Positions 1 to 12,362 of a stretch of 40,017 nucleotides of DNA are shown here, in pieces. The DNA comes from Rhodobiaceae bacterium (GTDB lineage Bacteria; Pseudomonadota; Alphaproteobacteria; Rhizobiales; Tepidamorphaceae). A program made the position numbers and the translations under genes. The notes beneath the pieces are model-generated. The model worked only from the letters and a program-made list of their open reading frames with translations, made no database searches and was not told the DNA's origin. Position 1 is the first letter of the stretch; every line of letters begins with the position of its first letter. Location: NCBI GenBank assembly GCA_007118805.1, contig SKQW01000210.1, positions 1 to 40,017 on the forward strand, read 5' to 3'.

Positions 1-403
1 AGCAGAAGCACTCCATTTTCATGAAATAGGCGCCGGTCTGTTCCGGCGTCACATTGTAGGTCGAGGTGCCCGACACCGGCTCGTCGCCGATATTCTCGGC
101 GACATAGACCACGGTCGCGGTCTCGCCGAGCCGCACCCGGACGCGGTTCTCCTTAGGCCGGAAGCGCCATTGCAGGCCGCCCGCGACATTGGAATCGAAG
201 CGCACGCTGATGGTCTCGTCGAGCACCCGGTCGGAGGCGGCCTCGGCCTGCTGGGTGGTTCCCCCGAACCCGGTGACCCGGCAGAACAGGTCGTAGAGCG
301 GCACCGCGGCGAACGACATGCCCACCATGAAGCAGACGAAGCCCGAACAGGCGAGCGCCACTTTCAGGTTGCTGTTGCCCGGCTTCGGCGACGTGTCGGT
401 CAT
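1..403 (-). CDS. ctaG: Cytochrome c oxidase assembly protein CtaG/Cox11 (C-terminus truncated by window edge)
   Basis: Reverse translation from ATG at 403: MTDTSPKPGNSNLKVALACSGFVCFMVGMSFAAVPLYDLFCRVTGFGGTTQ...; Cox11 signature; position upstream of the other cta genes. Confidence 0.93.
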   Translation of the reverse strand, partial: MTDTSPKPGNSNLKVALACSGFVCFMVGMSFAAVPLYDLFCRVTGFGGTTQQAEAASDRVLDETISVRFDSNVAGGLQWRFRPKENRVRVRLGETATVVYVAENIGDEPVSGTSTYNVTPEQTGAYFMKMECFC

Positions 404-411
404 GATCCTCC

Positions 412-576
412 TCACAATGGCCGGTTGAGGATGTCCGGCCCCATCTTGACGATGGTCAGCACGTAGAACAGCAGCACCACGGCCGCGAGCGCCAGGCCGA
501 TGGCGATCGAGCGCCGGCGGCGGCGGCGCTTCTGCTCCTCGGTCAGCCTGATTCCGTCCTCTTGGACCATCGCCAT
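412..576 (-). CDS. Small CoxF-like single-TM protein of the cytochrome oxidase cluster
   Basis: 54 aa MAMVQEDGIRLTEEQKRRRRRRSIAIGLALAAVVLLFYVLTIVKMGPDILNRPL; one TM helix; lies between ctaB and ctaG. Confidence 0.8.
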   Translation of the reverse strand: MAMVQEDGIRLTEEQKRRRRRRSIAIGLALAAVVLLFYVLTIVKMGPDILNRPL

Positions 577-580
577 TATC

Positions 581-1549
581 CTAGCCCCCGGCACCCAGAA
601 GCGGCGCGATGCCGGCGATCCGCTCGGCCAGCAGCGCGGCGAACAGGCCGAACAGGTGAATGATGGAAAAGCCGAACAGGCGCTTGGCGGCCGGGCCCAC
701 CGTGCCCTCGCCGCCCCGGCGCAGCCGCTCGGCGAGCCATGCCAGCGCGCCGCCCAGCGCCACCGCGACGCCGGCATAGAGCCAGCCGGCAAAGCCCGCC
801 GCGACCGGGGCCAGCCCCACCGGGAACAGGATCACCGAATACAGCCAGATCTGCCGGCGCGTCTCGGCGATCCCGGCGGTCACCGGGAGCATGGGCACCC
901 CGGCGCGCGAATAGTCACCGGCGCGCACCAGCGCCAGCGCCCAGAAATGCGGCGGCGTCCAGAAGAAGATGATGGCGAACAGGATCAGCGGCTCAAGAGC
1001 GATACCCCCCGTTGCCGCCGCCCAGGCGATGACCGGCGGCAGGGCGCCGGCCGCCCCGCCAATGACGATGTTCTGCGACGTGCGCCGCTTCAGCCATATG
1101 GTGTAGATCACGGCGTAGAAGAAAATGGTGAAGGCGAGCAGTCCGGCCGCCAGCCAGTTCGACGCCAACCCGAGGACGATTACCGAGCCCGCTGCCAAGG
1201 TGATCCCGAAGGCGAGCGCCTCGCCCGGCTCGATACGGCCGCCCGGAATCGGGCGCTCGCGGGTGCGCGACATCGCGCGGTCGATGTCGGCGTCGTACCA
1301 CATATTGAGCGCGCCCGAGGCGCCCGCGCCCACCGCAATGGCAAGCAGCGTGATCCCCGCCACCACGGGATGCAGCGTCGCCGGTGCGATCAGTAGGCCG
1401 ACCAGCGCGGTGAACACAACGAGCGACATCACGCGCGGCTTGAGCAAGGCGATGTAGTCGCCGACATCGGCCGGCAGCACGAGGGCGTGCTCGTCCGCTA
1501 CGGTGTCGGGTCTCAGGGCCTGATGATTCATCTGGACGGGCAATCCCAA
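581..1549 (-). CDS. ctaB: Protoheme IX farnesyltransferase
   Basis: 322 aa, UbiA-family motifs ([25 protein letters not shown]), cta cluster context. Confidence 0.95.
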   Translation of the reverse strand: MGLPVQMNHQALRPDTVADEHALVLPADVGDYIALLKPRVMSLVVFTALVGLLIAPATLHPVVAGITLLAIAVGAGASGALNMWYDADIDRAMSRTRERPIPGGRIEPGEALAFGITLAAGSVIVLGLASNWLAAGLLAFTIFFYAVIYTIWLKRRTSQNIVIGGAAGALPPVIAWAAATGGIALEPLILFAIIFFWTPPHFWALALVRAGDYSRAGVPMLPVTAGIAETRRQIWLYSVILFPVGLAPVAAGFAGWLYAGVAVALGGALAWLAERLRRGGEGTVGPAAKRLFGFSIIHLFGLFAALLAERIAGIAPLLGAGG

Positions 1550-1603
1550 AGCTGACCGGTCGCGGTGCGGGCGGCGTCATGGGGGCGCCGCCCGCGCCGG
1601 AAC

Positions 1604-4098
<2,495 letters not shown>

Positions 4099-4388
4099 AT
4101 CGTCCAAGCTCCCCTGGTTTCTCGCCTTCCGCGGCCGCCCGACGGAGTCGTGACAGGATTCCGGTCGACAAGAGCGGTCCGACAAGCGGGCCTGCCTTAA
4201 AATCACATTTCCGCTACGCTCGGCAATGACCTTGCTCGCCAGTCAGCGCGACAAATTTCCGCATCTCCGCCCCTCGCGGCGGCGTCACATGCCGCGCCCA
4301 TGTTGCGGCGAGCGGCGTTGCGCCGCAATAGCCGGTTGACACTTTGCCGCCCGGACCGAGCCGTCCGATGCGCAACTCGGCTGAACGC

Positions 4389-4416
4389 TTGACAGCCATT
4401 CGCCGTCTGCTAGGCG
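4389..4416 (+). promoter_or_regulatory. Candidate sigma70-like promoter for the IalB-family gene
   Basis: TTGACA at 4389-4394, 16 nt spacer, TAGGCG at 4411-4416; the -10 is weak. Confidence 0.3.
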
Positions 4417-4457
4417 AAACAGCGGGGACGGACCCGGAACCAAGGCGAATCATCATC

Positions 4458-4982
4458 ATGACGACCCGTGAGCATAACGACGGCACCTACCATCGCCTCA
4501 TATTCTTCTGGGCGGCTCTGGCCATCGCCCTCTTCACTGCGACGTCGGCGCTGTCCGAGGAGGTTCGCTCGACCCATGGCGACTGGCAGGTGCGCTGCGA
4601 GACGCCGCCCGGGGCCCAGAGCGAACAGTGCTACCTCATGCAGAGCGTCACCGCGGAGGATCGCGAGGAGGTCGGGCTCGTGGTCTACGCCATCAAGCTC
4701 GCCGACGGCGAAGGCAGCCTGTTGCGCGTCGTGGCCCCGCTCGGCGTGCTCCTGCCGACCAATCTCGGCCTGCGCATCGACGAGGAGGATATCGGCAACG
4801 TGCCGTTCATGCGCTGCCTGCCCAATGGCTGCATCGCCGATGCTGATCTCGACGCCGAGCTGATCGGCCAGCTCAGCGACGGCGAGGAAGCGCTTTTCAT
4901 CGTTTTCCAGACGCCCGAGGAAGGAATCGGGATACCGATGTCGCTGGCCGGCTTCGCGGAAGGCTTCGAGGCGCTGCCCTGA
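4458..4982 (+). CDS. Invasion-associated locus B (IalB) family secreted protein
   Basis: Signal peptide, then THGDWQVRCETPPGAQSEQCYLMQSV... typical of the IalB family; start at MTTREHND. Confidence 0.85.
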   Translation: MTTREHNDGTYHRLIFFWAALAIALFTATSALSEEVRSTHGDWQVRCETPPGAQSEQCYLMQSVTAEDREEVGLVVYAIKLADGEGSLLRVVAPLGVLLPTNLGLRIDEEDIGNVPFMRCLPNGCIADADLDAELIGQLSDGEEALFIVFQTPEEGIGIPMSLAGFAEGFEALP

Positions 4983-5095
4983 TGGGCGCGCCGGGTCACC
5001 GCCCGCTCCACGCCCTGTGCGATTGCGCTTCGGCCCGGCCGGCCTAGATACGGCCTAGATTAAGAGTCGCGCCAGCCACGCACGGACGGAGCCCC

Positions 5096-6517
5096 ATGAC
5101 CGCCATATCCAGCCTTCTCGACGCCGCGGGCGTATCCGTCGGCCGCGCCCGCGACACCCTAGCCGCTGCCCTCGACGGGGCCGATGATGGCGAGATCTTC
5201 GTCGAGGAACGCAGCTCGGAAGCCCTCGTCTACGACAATGGGCGCCTCCGCCAGGCCAGCTTCGATTCGGGGCGCGGCTTTGGCATGCGCGCCGTTGCTG
5301 GCGAAACGGCAGCCTATGCCCATTCCACCGAGGTCTCGGCCGCCGCCCTGAAGCGCGCCGCCGATACCGTGTCGGCCGTCGCCGGCGGTCGCGGCGGCAA
5401 TCTGGCGCTGCCCCCGGCCGGTACCAATATCCGCCTTTATGGCGACGAAAATCCGGTCGATGCCCCCGCCTTCAAGGCCAAGTCGGCGCTGCTCGCCGAG
5501 ATCGATGGCTGGCTGCGCGCCCGCGATCCCCGCGTGCGCCAGGTCACCGTCTCGCTTGCAGGGGAGCGCCAGTCGATCGAGATCGTGCGCCCCGACGGCC
5601 AGGTGCTGCGCGATCACCGCCCGCTGGTCCGTTTCAACGTATCGGTGGTCGCCGGCACGGGGGAGCGGCAGGAGACCGGCAGCTACGGCATTGGCGGGCG
5701 CACCGCGTATGATCAGTGGATCGCCGCCGGGTCATGGCAGGCGGTGGCAGAGGAGGCGCTGCGTCAGGCGCTGGTCAATCTCGAGGCTGCGCCCGCCCCG
5801 GCCGGCGAGCTCGACGTCGTGCTCGGGCCGGGCTGGCCGGGCATATTGCTGCATGAGGCGGTGGGCCACGGCCTGGAAGGTGACTTCAACCGCAAGGGGC
5901 AGAGCGCCTTTGCCGGGCTGATGGGCGAGCGCGTCGCCGCGCCGGGCGTGACCGTGATCGATGACGGCACCATCGAGCAGCGCCGCGGCTCGCTCAATTT
6001 CGACGATGAAGGCACGCCGACATCGTCAACCACCCTGATCGAGGACGGCATCCTTGTCGGCTACATGCAGGATCGCCAGAACGCCCGCCTGATGGGCCAC
6101 AGCCCCACCGGCAACGGGCGCCGCCAGTCCTATGCCCATATCCCGATGCCGCGCATGACCAACACCATCATGCTGGCCGGCCCGCACGAGCCGGACGAGA
6201 TCCTGGCTGGCGTCCGGCACGGCCTGTTCGCCCGATCCTTCGGCGGCGGCCAGGTCGACATCACCTCGGGCAAGTTCGTGTTCTCCTGCACCGAGGCCTA
6301 TCTCATCGAGAACGGCAAGCTGGGCGCGCCGGTCAAGGGCGCCATGCTGATCGGCAACGGGCCCGACGCGCTGACCCGCGTGCGGATGGTGGGCAACGAC
6401 ATGGCGCTCGACCCCGGCATCGGCACCTGCGGCAAGCAGGGCCAGGGTGTGCCCGTCGGGGTCGGCCAGCCGACCATCCGCATCGACGCCCTCACGGTGG
6501 GCGGCACGGCCGGATAG
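5096..6517 (+). CDS. tldD: Metalloprotease TldD
   Basis: 473 aa; LLHEAVGHGLEGDFNRKGQSAF metalloprotease motif and TldD C-terminus. Confidence 0.95.
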   Translation: MTAISSLLDAAGVSVGRARDTLAAALDGADDGEIFVEERSSEALVYDNGRLRQASFDSGRGFGMRAVAGETAAYAHSTEVSAAALKRAADTVSAVAGGRGGNLALPPAGTNIRLYGDENPVDAPAFKAKSALLAEIDGWLRARDPRVRQVTVSLAGERQSIEIVRPDGQVLRDHRPLVRFNVSVVAGTGERQETGSYGIGGRTAYDQWIAAGSWQAVAEEALRQALVNLEAAPAPAGELDVVLGPGWPGILLHEAVGHGLEGDFNRKGQSAFAGLMGERVAAPGVTVIDDGTIEQRRGSLNFDDEGTPTSSTTLIEDGILVGYMQDRQNARLMGHSPTGNGRRQSYAHIPMPRMTNTIMLAGPHEPDEILAGVRHGLFARSFGGGQVDITSGKFVFSCTEAYLIENGKLGAPVKGAMLIGNGPDALTRVRMVGNDMALDPGIGTCGKQGQGVPVGVGQPTIRIDALTVGGTAG

Positions 6518-6536
6518 GCCGCGCCGCCTCAGCCCG

Positions 6537-6773
6537 TTACCAGCGGCGCAACAGCCGGTCGGCCGGATTGGTCCAGATCGGGCTTGCCAGCGCCCGGTCG
6601 AGCTCACTCCGGGCGATGCCGATATCGCCCAAGACGCGGTCACTGGCGCCGCGCAGCTTCTCCAGATCGCGCCGCTCGCGCCGGGCCGCGACCAGCCGCG
6701 CGAAGAATGCCGAAAGCCGCCGGGCGGCGCCGGGCCGCTGGCGCGGCGACTCTTCATACGTCAGGGTAGCCAT
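6537..6773 (-). CDS. DUF1127 domain small protein
   Basis: 78 aa ...RRDLEKLRGASDRVLGDIGIARSELDRAL...; GGAG-type RBS upstream of the ATG. Confidence 0.88.
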   Translation of the reverse strand: MATLTYEESPRQRPGAARRLSAFFARLVAARRERRDLEKLRGASDRVLGDIGIARSELDRALASPIWTNPADRLLRRW

Positions 6774-6938
6774 CTGCCTGCTCCAAGAATTGCGGGGGGT
6801 GGCGGGTCATGGCGCCCCCGATACCGGGAGCGCGACCCCATTTTGCATTGCACAAGATATAGGCGCCGGGCTGCCGCGCGACCTCTTTGAAATTCGAAAA
6901 CGTCCTATGTGTCCGGCGCTTAGCTCAATAATCGAACA

Positions 6939-7235
6939 TCAGGAATGCGACCGGAAACAAGCCGAATCCGACCTCGCCTTGTTGCACGGCCCACGATGAC
7001 GAAGGCGGGACAGCTCTCGCGATGGATCGCTCGCCAGCGGGCCCGACAGCGCACGATGGAGGTCGAGGCGGGTCACGCCAATGTCGCGCAGCATTCGGTC
7101 GTCATAGCTCATCAGCTCGTTGATCTGGCGCCGGTGGTGCAGCGTCCGGACCATCCGGATCGCCCTCCCGAGAACCGACATGACGGCCCATGCCCCGGCG
7201 CGCCCCTGTGTCGTGACGCCCGAATTGCCTGGCAT
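6939..7235 (-). CDS. DUF1127 domain small protein
   Basis: ...HHRRQINELMSYDDRMLRDIGVTRLDLHRALSGPL...; AAGGAGG 7 nt upstream of ATG at 7235. Confidence 0.88.
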   Translation of the reverse strand: MPGNSGVTTQGRAGAWAVMSVLGRAIRMVRTLHHRRQINELMSYDDRMLRDIGVTRLDLHRALSGPLASDPSRELSRLRHRGPCNKARSDSACFRSHS

Positions 7236-7344
7236 TATCGCCTCCTTACGGCGTTGCGTGAGCCGAAAGGATGAGCCGGGTTGATTTATGAATCCAACGA
7301 ATGTTTATAATCGAAATCATCACTGAGCTTGATGGCGGGCTGCG

Positions 7345-8235
7345 ATGGCAAACCTGATCGACGCGGATCTGTTCAAGACCTTTCTGGCGATCGCCGAGAC
7401 CGGCAGTTTCACCCGTGCCGCGGACGAGGTTCACAAGACCCAGTCCGCGGTATCCATGCAGGTTAAGAAGCTGGAGGAGCGCATCGGCCGCCCGCTCTTC
7501 GAGCGCGGCGGACGCGCGGTCCGGCTGACGCCCGACGGCCAGCGCATGCTCGACTATGCCCAGCGCATCGTCCGGCTCAACGAGGAGGCGCTCGCCGCCT
7601 TCACCGAGCCGTCGCTGCAGGGGCTTGTCACCCTCGGCGTGCCCGACGACTATGCCGAACGGCTCCTGCCGCGGGTTCTGTCCGCCTTTGCCCGCACCCA
7701 CCCGCATGTCGAGCTGGTGGTCAACTGCCACAGTTCGCAGACCCTGTGCGGGCTGATTTCCGACGGCAAGCTCGATCTGGCGATCATCACTGGCGATGTC
7801 GGCCCGGCCGATCAGCTCGTCATCCGCCGCGAGACCTTGCACTGGGTCTCCTCGCCGGTGCATTGCACCCATCTGGCCGACCCGCTGCCGCTGGCCGTTG
7901 GCCCGGCCTGCTGCTCGTGGCGCATGATCGCCATCAACGCGCTCGACGCCGCGCGCCGCCCCTATCGTATCGCCTATACCAGCTCGGCCGCCGTGGTGCT
8001 GTCGAGCGCCGTAGCCTCGGGCCTTGCCGTTTCGGTCCTGCCGGAAAGCGCCATCCGTCCCGACCTCCATGTCCTGACCGAGGCGGACGGCTTCCCGGCT
8101 CTGCCGCCCTGCGACATCGCGCTGTTGCGGGGCCGCCGGGCGGCGACGCCGATTCATAATGCGCTGGCCGACCATATCCTGGCCCGGCTGAGCAATCTGC
8201 CGCCGGCGCCCGAAGCCCTCGACGCCGCCGAGTAG
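7345..8235 (+). CDS. LysR-family transcriptional regulator (VtlR-like by context)
   Basis: N-terminal HTH LFKTFLAIAETGSFTRAADEVHKTQSAVSMQVKKLEERIGRPLFERGGR; substrate-binding domain. Confidence 0.93.
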   Translation: MANLIDADLFKTFLAIAETGSFTRAADEVHKTQSAVSMQVKKLEERIGRPLFERGGRAVRLTPDGQRMLDYAQRIVRLNEEALAAFTEPSLQGLVTLGVPDDYAERLLPRVLSAFARTHPHVELVVNCHSSQTLCGLISDGKLDLAIITGDVGPADQLVIRRETLHWVSSPVHCTHLADPLPLAVGPACCSWRMIAINALDAARRPYRIAYTSSAAVVLSSAVASGLAVSVLPESAIRPDLHVLTEADGFPALPPCDIALLRGRRAATPIHNALADHILARLSNLPPAPEALDAAE

Positions 8236-8315
8236 CCGGCGCCGGCCGCCCGTCTTTCGTCATCCTGCGGCGCGCCGACAGATGGGCACGGCCACCGGGC
8301 TACCGGTCGGGGCGG

Positions 8316-9110
8316 CTACGTCTTTCGCGCCGTGACGATCAGCGCCGGCATATCGAAAACGATGGACCCGTCATCGACGACAAAGGGCTTCAAAGCGCTC
8401 TCGGCTTCGTCGAGAAGGCGTTCGAACTGGTCGTCATCGAGCACGCCGCCAAGCGTCCACACACAAGCCCGCTCGGTGGAGACCAGGGCGGCAATCGACT
8501 TGAACCGGACGGTTCCGTTGTGCCGGGCGACCTGGGCGTCCTGAAGCCCCGCCTGGCGCGCAATCTCCTGCAGTTGCTCGGGATCTCCAAGCACGAATGG
8601 CGCGCGGAGCGCATCGCCAACGGGCTTGCCGAACAGCCGGTCCAGCAATCCTGCCAAGGCAGAAAAGCCCGGCGAGTTTTCGACCGCGTCGCAGACCGCG
8701 ACGGCCAAGGTTCCATCCGGGCGCAGCACCCGCATCATCTCGCGCAAGGCGCCGGCCCGGTCGTCGACGAACATGAGCGCGAATTGGCTGACCACCGCGT
8801 CAAAGTCGCGGTCCGGCATCGGCAGCGCCTCGGCGCGACCCTCGATCCATTCGATCGGTGGCGACTTGCGCCGCGCCACGGCGAGCATCTCGGGGTTGGG
8901 ATCGACACCGACCACGGAGCCATGCGAGCCCGCGCGCTCGGCCGCCGCGAGGGTCAGCGCACCGGTCCCGCAACCCACATCGAGCACCCGGTCGCCCGGC
9001 TTGATTCCGGCTGCGCCGGCCACCACGGGTCCCCAATGGGCAAACAGGGCCGGCACAAAGGATGTGTCATACACCTCGGCGGGAGATTGGACATCGACAC
9101 TGGTATTCAT
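8316..9110 (-). CDS. Class I SAM-dependent methyltransferase (UbiE/MenG-like)
   Basis: VLDVGCGTGALTLAAAERAG motif; start set at MNTSVDVQSPAEVYDTSF. Confidence 0.88.
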   Translation of the reverse strand: MNTSVDVQSPAEVYDTSFVPALFAHWGPVVAGAAGIKPGDRVLDVGCGTGALTLAAAERAGSHGSVVGVDPNPEMLAVARRKSPPIEWIEGRAEALPMPDRDFDAVVSQFALMFVDDRAGALREMMRVLRPDGTLAVAVCDAVENSPGFSALAGLLDRLFGKPVGDALRAPFVLGDPEQLQEIARQAGLQDAQVARHNGTVRFKSIAALVSTERACVWTLGGVLDDDQFERLLDEAESALKPFVVDDGSIVFDMPALIVTARKT

Positions 9111-9328
9111 CAGTTCACCTCCGCTTAAGTGCCGCTGCGCGGCCATCTGCACATGAAAGGCAGCGTAGTTTGGCCCGTCGTCCGACCCCATGTCCGTGCG
9201 TCCGAACGATTTGCTGGTGCGTCTGAGTTGAAGCGACGTGCCCGCGGCGCTCGGGCGCCCGACAGGCTGCGGGCGGGCCCGGCGCCGACTTTGCGGTTGG
9301 CGCAAGGCCGACGACGAGCAGCTCACCT

Positions 9329-9769
9329 TTACGGCGCGGCCTCTACCGCGGCTCCCGCCGCGCTCGGCCGGGTCCCGAGCTGGTCCAGCAGCGCCATCGT
9401 GTCGAAGTAGTCCGCCTCGCGCGCGATCATCTCCCCGTCCGTCTCGAGCACGCTGCAAGCGACGACCGAGACCTTCTCATTGGTGGGCGGAAGTCCATCG
9501 AGTTCGCCGAGATGGGTCCCCTCGAAAGCGTATTCGATGATCGATACTTGGTTGCTCGGCACATGATGGCGGCGGATCATAATCGTGAGATCTGGAAACG
9601 CCGTCGTGAAAGTCTCCACTTCGGCGACCACAGGGTCCGGACCGGCTTTCTCGATGCCGTCTCCGGAAACGTGGATCGACCGAGGCATGAACAAGCTCCG
9701 GATCGTTTCGTAATCACGCTTCTGAATGGCATTGAACATCTCCCGGTGGAGATCGGCAGCGTTGGGCAT
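9329..9769 (-). CDS. Ester cyclase / SnoaL-like (NTF2-fold) protein
   Basis: 146 aa; ...FTTAFPDLTIMIRRHHVPSNQVSIIEYAFEGTHLGELDGLPPTNEKVSV... typical SnoaL-like pattern. Confidence 0.8.
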   Translation of the reverse strand: MPNAADLHREMFNAIQKRDYETIRSLFMPRSIHVSGDGIEKAGPDPVVAEVETFTTAFPDLTIMIRRHHVPSNQVSIIEYAFEGTHLGELDGLPPTNEKVSVVACSVLETDGEMIAREADYFDTMALLDQLGTRPSAAGAAVEAAP

Positions 9770-9844
9770 GGGACTTCCCCTTCATCGCTGACGGTTGCGA
9801 GGCCGTCCGGTGGACGTCTTGACAGGGCCCTTATAATTTCGCGC

Positions 9845-10951
9845 ATGGCTCGCTCCCATGACCGCGCATCTCTGTCGCCTGCCCCGCCGTCTCGATTGAC
9901 GCACGAGGTTGGGGCCTCATACACGGACGCGGAGACCACCGGGCCGGCCCCGGCGCCAGGCCGCGGCAACGATCCCCTCTCGGACGTCCTGCGGACGGTG
10001 AAGCTTACCGGCGCGCTGTTCTTCATGGTGGATGCCACCCACCCCTGGGGCGTCGAAGTGCCTCGTACGGACCGTGTCGCCCCGGCCGTGCTGCCGGGCG
10101 CCCAGCATGTCATTTCCTATGACATCATCCTGGAAGGCTCGGGCTGGGTCTGCATGCAGGGTGCCGCACCCGTCAGGTTCGAGGGCGGCGACATCCTCGT
10201 CTTCGCACATTCCGATCCCTACCTGCTGCTCAGCGCGCCGGACCAGCAGCCGGAGTTTGATTCCATAGCCACGGTGGAGTTCCTGCGCGAAATGGCGGCC
10301 GGCAGGCTGCCCTTCGTCGTCGAGGAAGGCGGCGGCGGCCCGGAACGGACACGCTATGTCTGCGGCTATCTTGGCTGCGATATGCGGCCGTTCAATCCCG
10401 TGCTCGCGACCCTGCCGCGTTTCCTCCAGGTCAAGCGGCGGAACTACGCGGGCGACGAGCTGCTGGACCACCTGGTCGAGCTGACGCTGGCGGAGGCGAG
10501 GACCCGCCGCGCGGGCGGTGACTCCATTCGCCTGCGGCTCAGCGAGTTGATCTTCGTGGAGGTTATCCGGCGCTATCTGGAAACCTTGCCGGTCGGAGGG
10601 ACGGGGTGGCTGGCGGGCCTGCGCGACCGGTCTGTCGGACGGGTCCTCACCTTGTTTCACGAACACCCGGCACGGGCCTGGACACTCAACGAGCTCGCCA
10701 GCGAATCCGGACTTTCACGGGCGGTTCTGGCCGAGCGTTTTGCGCATCTCGTGGGCTGTCCCCCGATGAAGTATCTGACGCTTTGGCGCATGCAGATCGC
10801 CGCACGTATGCTCGCCGACCGTCCGGCAAAGGTCGCTGCGGTGGCCCATGACGTGGGCTACGAATCGGAAGCGGCGTTCAGCCGGGCCTTCAAGAAGGCA
10901 ACGGGCGTCTCGCCGGCCGCGTGGCGGGATCATCATGTCGCCTCGGCCTGA
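9845..10951 (+). CDS. AraC-family regulator with N-terminal cupin domain
   Basis: C-terminal double HTH (WTLNELASESGLSRAVLAERFAHLVGCPPMKYLTLWRMQIAARML...VGYESEAAFSRAFKKATGVSPAAWR); start chosen at MARSHDRAS. Confidence 0.9.
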   Translation: MARSHDRASLSPAPPSRLTHEVGASYTDAETTGPAPAPGRGNDPLSDVLRTVKLTGALFFMVDATHPWGVEVPRTDRVAPAVLPGAQHVISYDIILEGSGWVCMQGAAPVRFEGGDILVFAHSDPYLLLSAPDQQPEFDSIATVEFLREMAAGRLPFVVEEGGGGPERTRYVCGYLGCDMRPFNPVLATLPRFLQVKRRNYAGDELLDHLVELTLAEARTRRAGGDSIRLRLSELIFVEVIRRYLETLPVGGTGWLAGLRDRSVGRVLTLFHEHPARAWTLNELASESGLSRAVLAERFAHLVGCPPMKYLTLWRMQIAARMLADRPAKVAAVAHDVGYESEAAFSRAFKKATGVSPAAWRDHHVASA

Positions 10952-11010
10952 GCCGGGCGGCAGCATCAAGCGGCCGACAGGCCGGCCGCCGTCCCAGCCG
11001 AAAATGCGGT

Positions 11011-11427
11011 CTACAACCGCTTGGACAGGTTCACCCGCTCCTCGGTGATATAGCCGAGCGCCTTGTAAAACTGGATGACGCCGGCATTGTCCGGCCGCAC
11101 CATAAGATTGAGCTTCCACACTCCGCGCGCGGCGAGCCAAGCCTCCGCCGCTGCCATGGTGGACCGGCCATAGCCCCTGCCCCGCGCCGCCGGATCGACC
11201 GCGACATAGTAGACGGCGCCGCGATGGCCGTCATGGCCCACCATCGCGCTTGCCGCGATGGCGCGGCCGGCGCGGCCCACCAGCACGGCGGCATTGGTCT
11301 GAGTGCTGGCAAAGGCGATGTCGGCGCGCGGGTCGTTCCACGGCCGGATCAGTCCACAGCGCTCCCACAACGCGACCACCGCCTCGACCTCTCCTAGCTC
11401 GATCTCTCCGAATGCGATATCGGCCAT
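11011..11427 (-). CDS. GNAT-family N-acetyltransferase
   Basis: YYVAVDPAARGRGYGRSTMAAAEAWL acetyl-CoA-binding motif; start at MADIAFGEIE. Confidence 0.9.
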   Translation of the reverse strand: MADIAFGEIELGEVEAVVALWERCGLIRPWNDPRADIAFASTQTNAAVLVGRAGRAIAASAMVGHDGHRGAVYYVAVDPAARGRGYGRSTMAAAEAWLAARGVWKLNLMVRPDNAGVIQFYKALGYITEERVNLSKRL

Positions 11428-11447
11428 GGGCGCCCCCTTCCCTCGCC

Positions 11448-12362
11448 TCATGCGGCCCGGCCGCCCCGCAGCACCAGAAGGTTCCCGGCAAGCGCCAGGA
11501 GCAGCCCGGCGAGCGAAAGCGCCGTCCATTCGAACCCTTCGAACGCCCAGGAAATGGCGAGCGCGCCGATCGGAAACATCACCGTGGCGTAGCCCGCCCG
11601 GCCAGGGCCGATCCGGCGCATCAGGGTCAGATAGCTGGCAAAGGCGACGACCGTGGAGAACACCGCCAGCGAGCCGAGTGAAATCGCATAGGACGGGCGC
11701 GGGTCGAACACGAAGGGCGCGCCGGAGACGATCGCGAACAGGGCCATGAACGCCGCCCCGTAGACCATGCCCCAGGCGTTCGACGAGACCACCGGATGCC
11801 CTTGGCGCTGCACCGTCACTGCGGTGATGTTGCCGAGCGAGAAGCACATCGCGCCGATAATCGCCAGCGCAAGGCCCGTGACGACGTCGCTGCCGGCGCC
11901 CGCGATTTCCGGCCAGAAGATCAGCGCTATTCCGGTCACACCGGCGCCGGCGCCCAGTAGGACGCGCGACTCGAGCGGCGTGCCCAGAAGGAGGGCCGCG
12001 TTAATCGGGTTGAGCACCGTCACCAGCGAGAAGACGACAGCGAGAAGGCCCGTCGTCACCCACTGGGTCGCAGTCAGGAACAAAAGGAAGTTGGTGGAGA
12101 ACATCAGCACGCCCATCAGGGCGAGCCGGGCGTGAAGACGCAGGGGAAACCGCATCGCGCGGCCGGACAGCCATACCCACGCCAGCATGATCGCCGCGGC
12201 GATGGCAAAGCGATAGAAGACCGACACGCTGACATCAACGACGCCGAGCTGGAACTTCATGGCGATCCAGCTCGTCGACCAGACTACGATGGTCAGGGCA
12301 TACAGGCCAAGCTCGGGCGTCCCGATCCGGGGCGCGGCGGTCGCCCGCTGACCGGCGCTCAA
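11448..12362 (-). CDS. EamA-family (DMT) transporter
   Basis: 304 aa, ten-TM DMT pattern with duplicated EamA-like halves. Confidence 0.9.
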   Translation of the reverse strand: MSAGQRATAAPRIGTPELGLYALTIVVWSTSWIAMKFQLGVVDVSVSVFYRFAIAAAIMLAWVWLSGRAMRFPLRLHARLALMGVLMFSTNFLLFLTATQWVTTGLLAVVFSLVTVLNPINAALLLGTPLESRVLLGAGAGVTGIALIFWPEIAGAGSDVVTGLALAIIGAMCFSLGNITAVTVQRQGHPVVSSNAWGMVYGAAFMALFAIVSGAPFVFDPRPSYAISLGSLAVFSTVVAFASYLTLMRRIGPGRAGYATVMFPIGALAISWAFEGFEWTALSLAGLLLALAGNLLVLRGGRAA

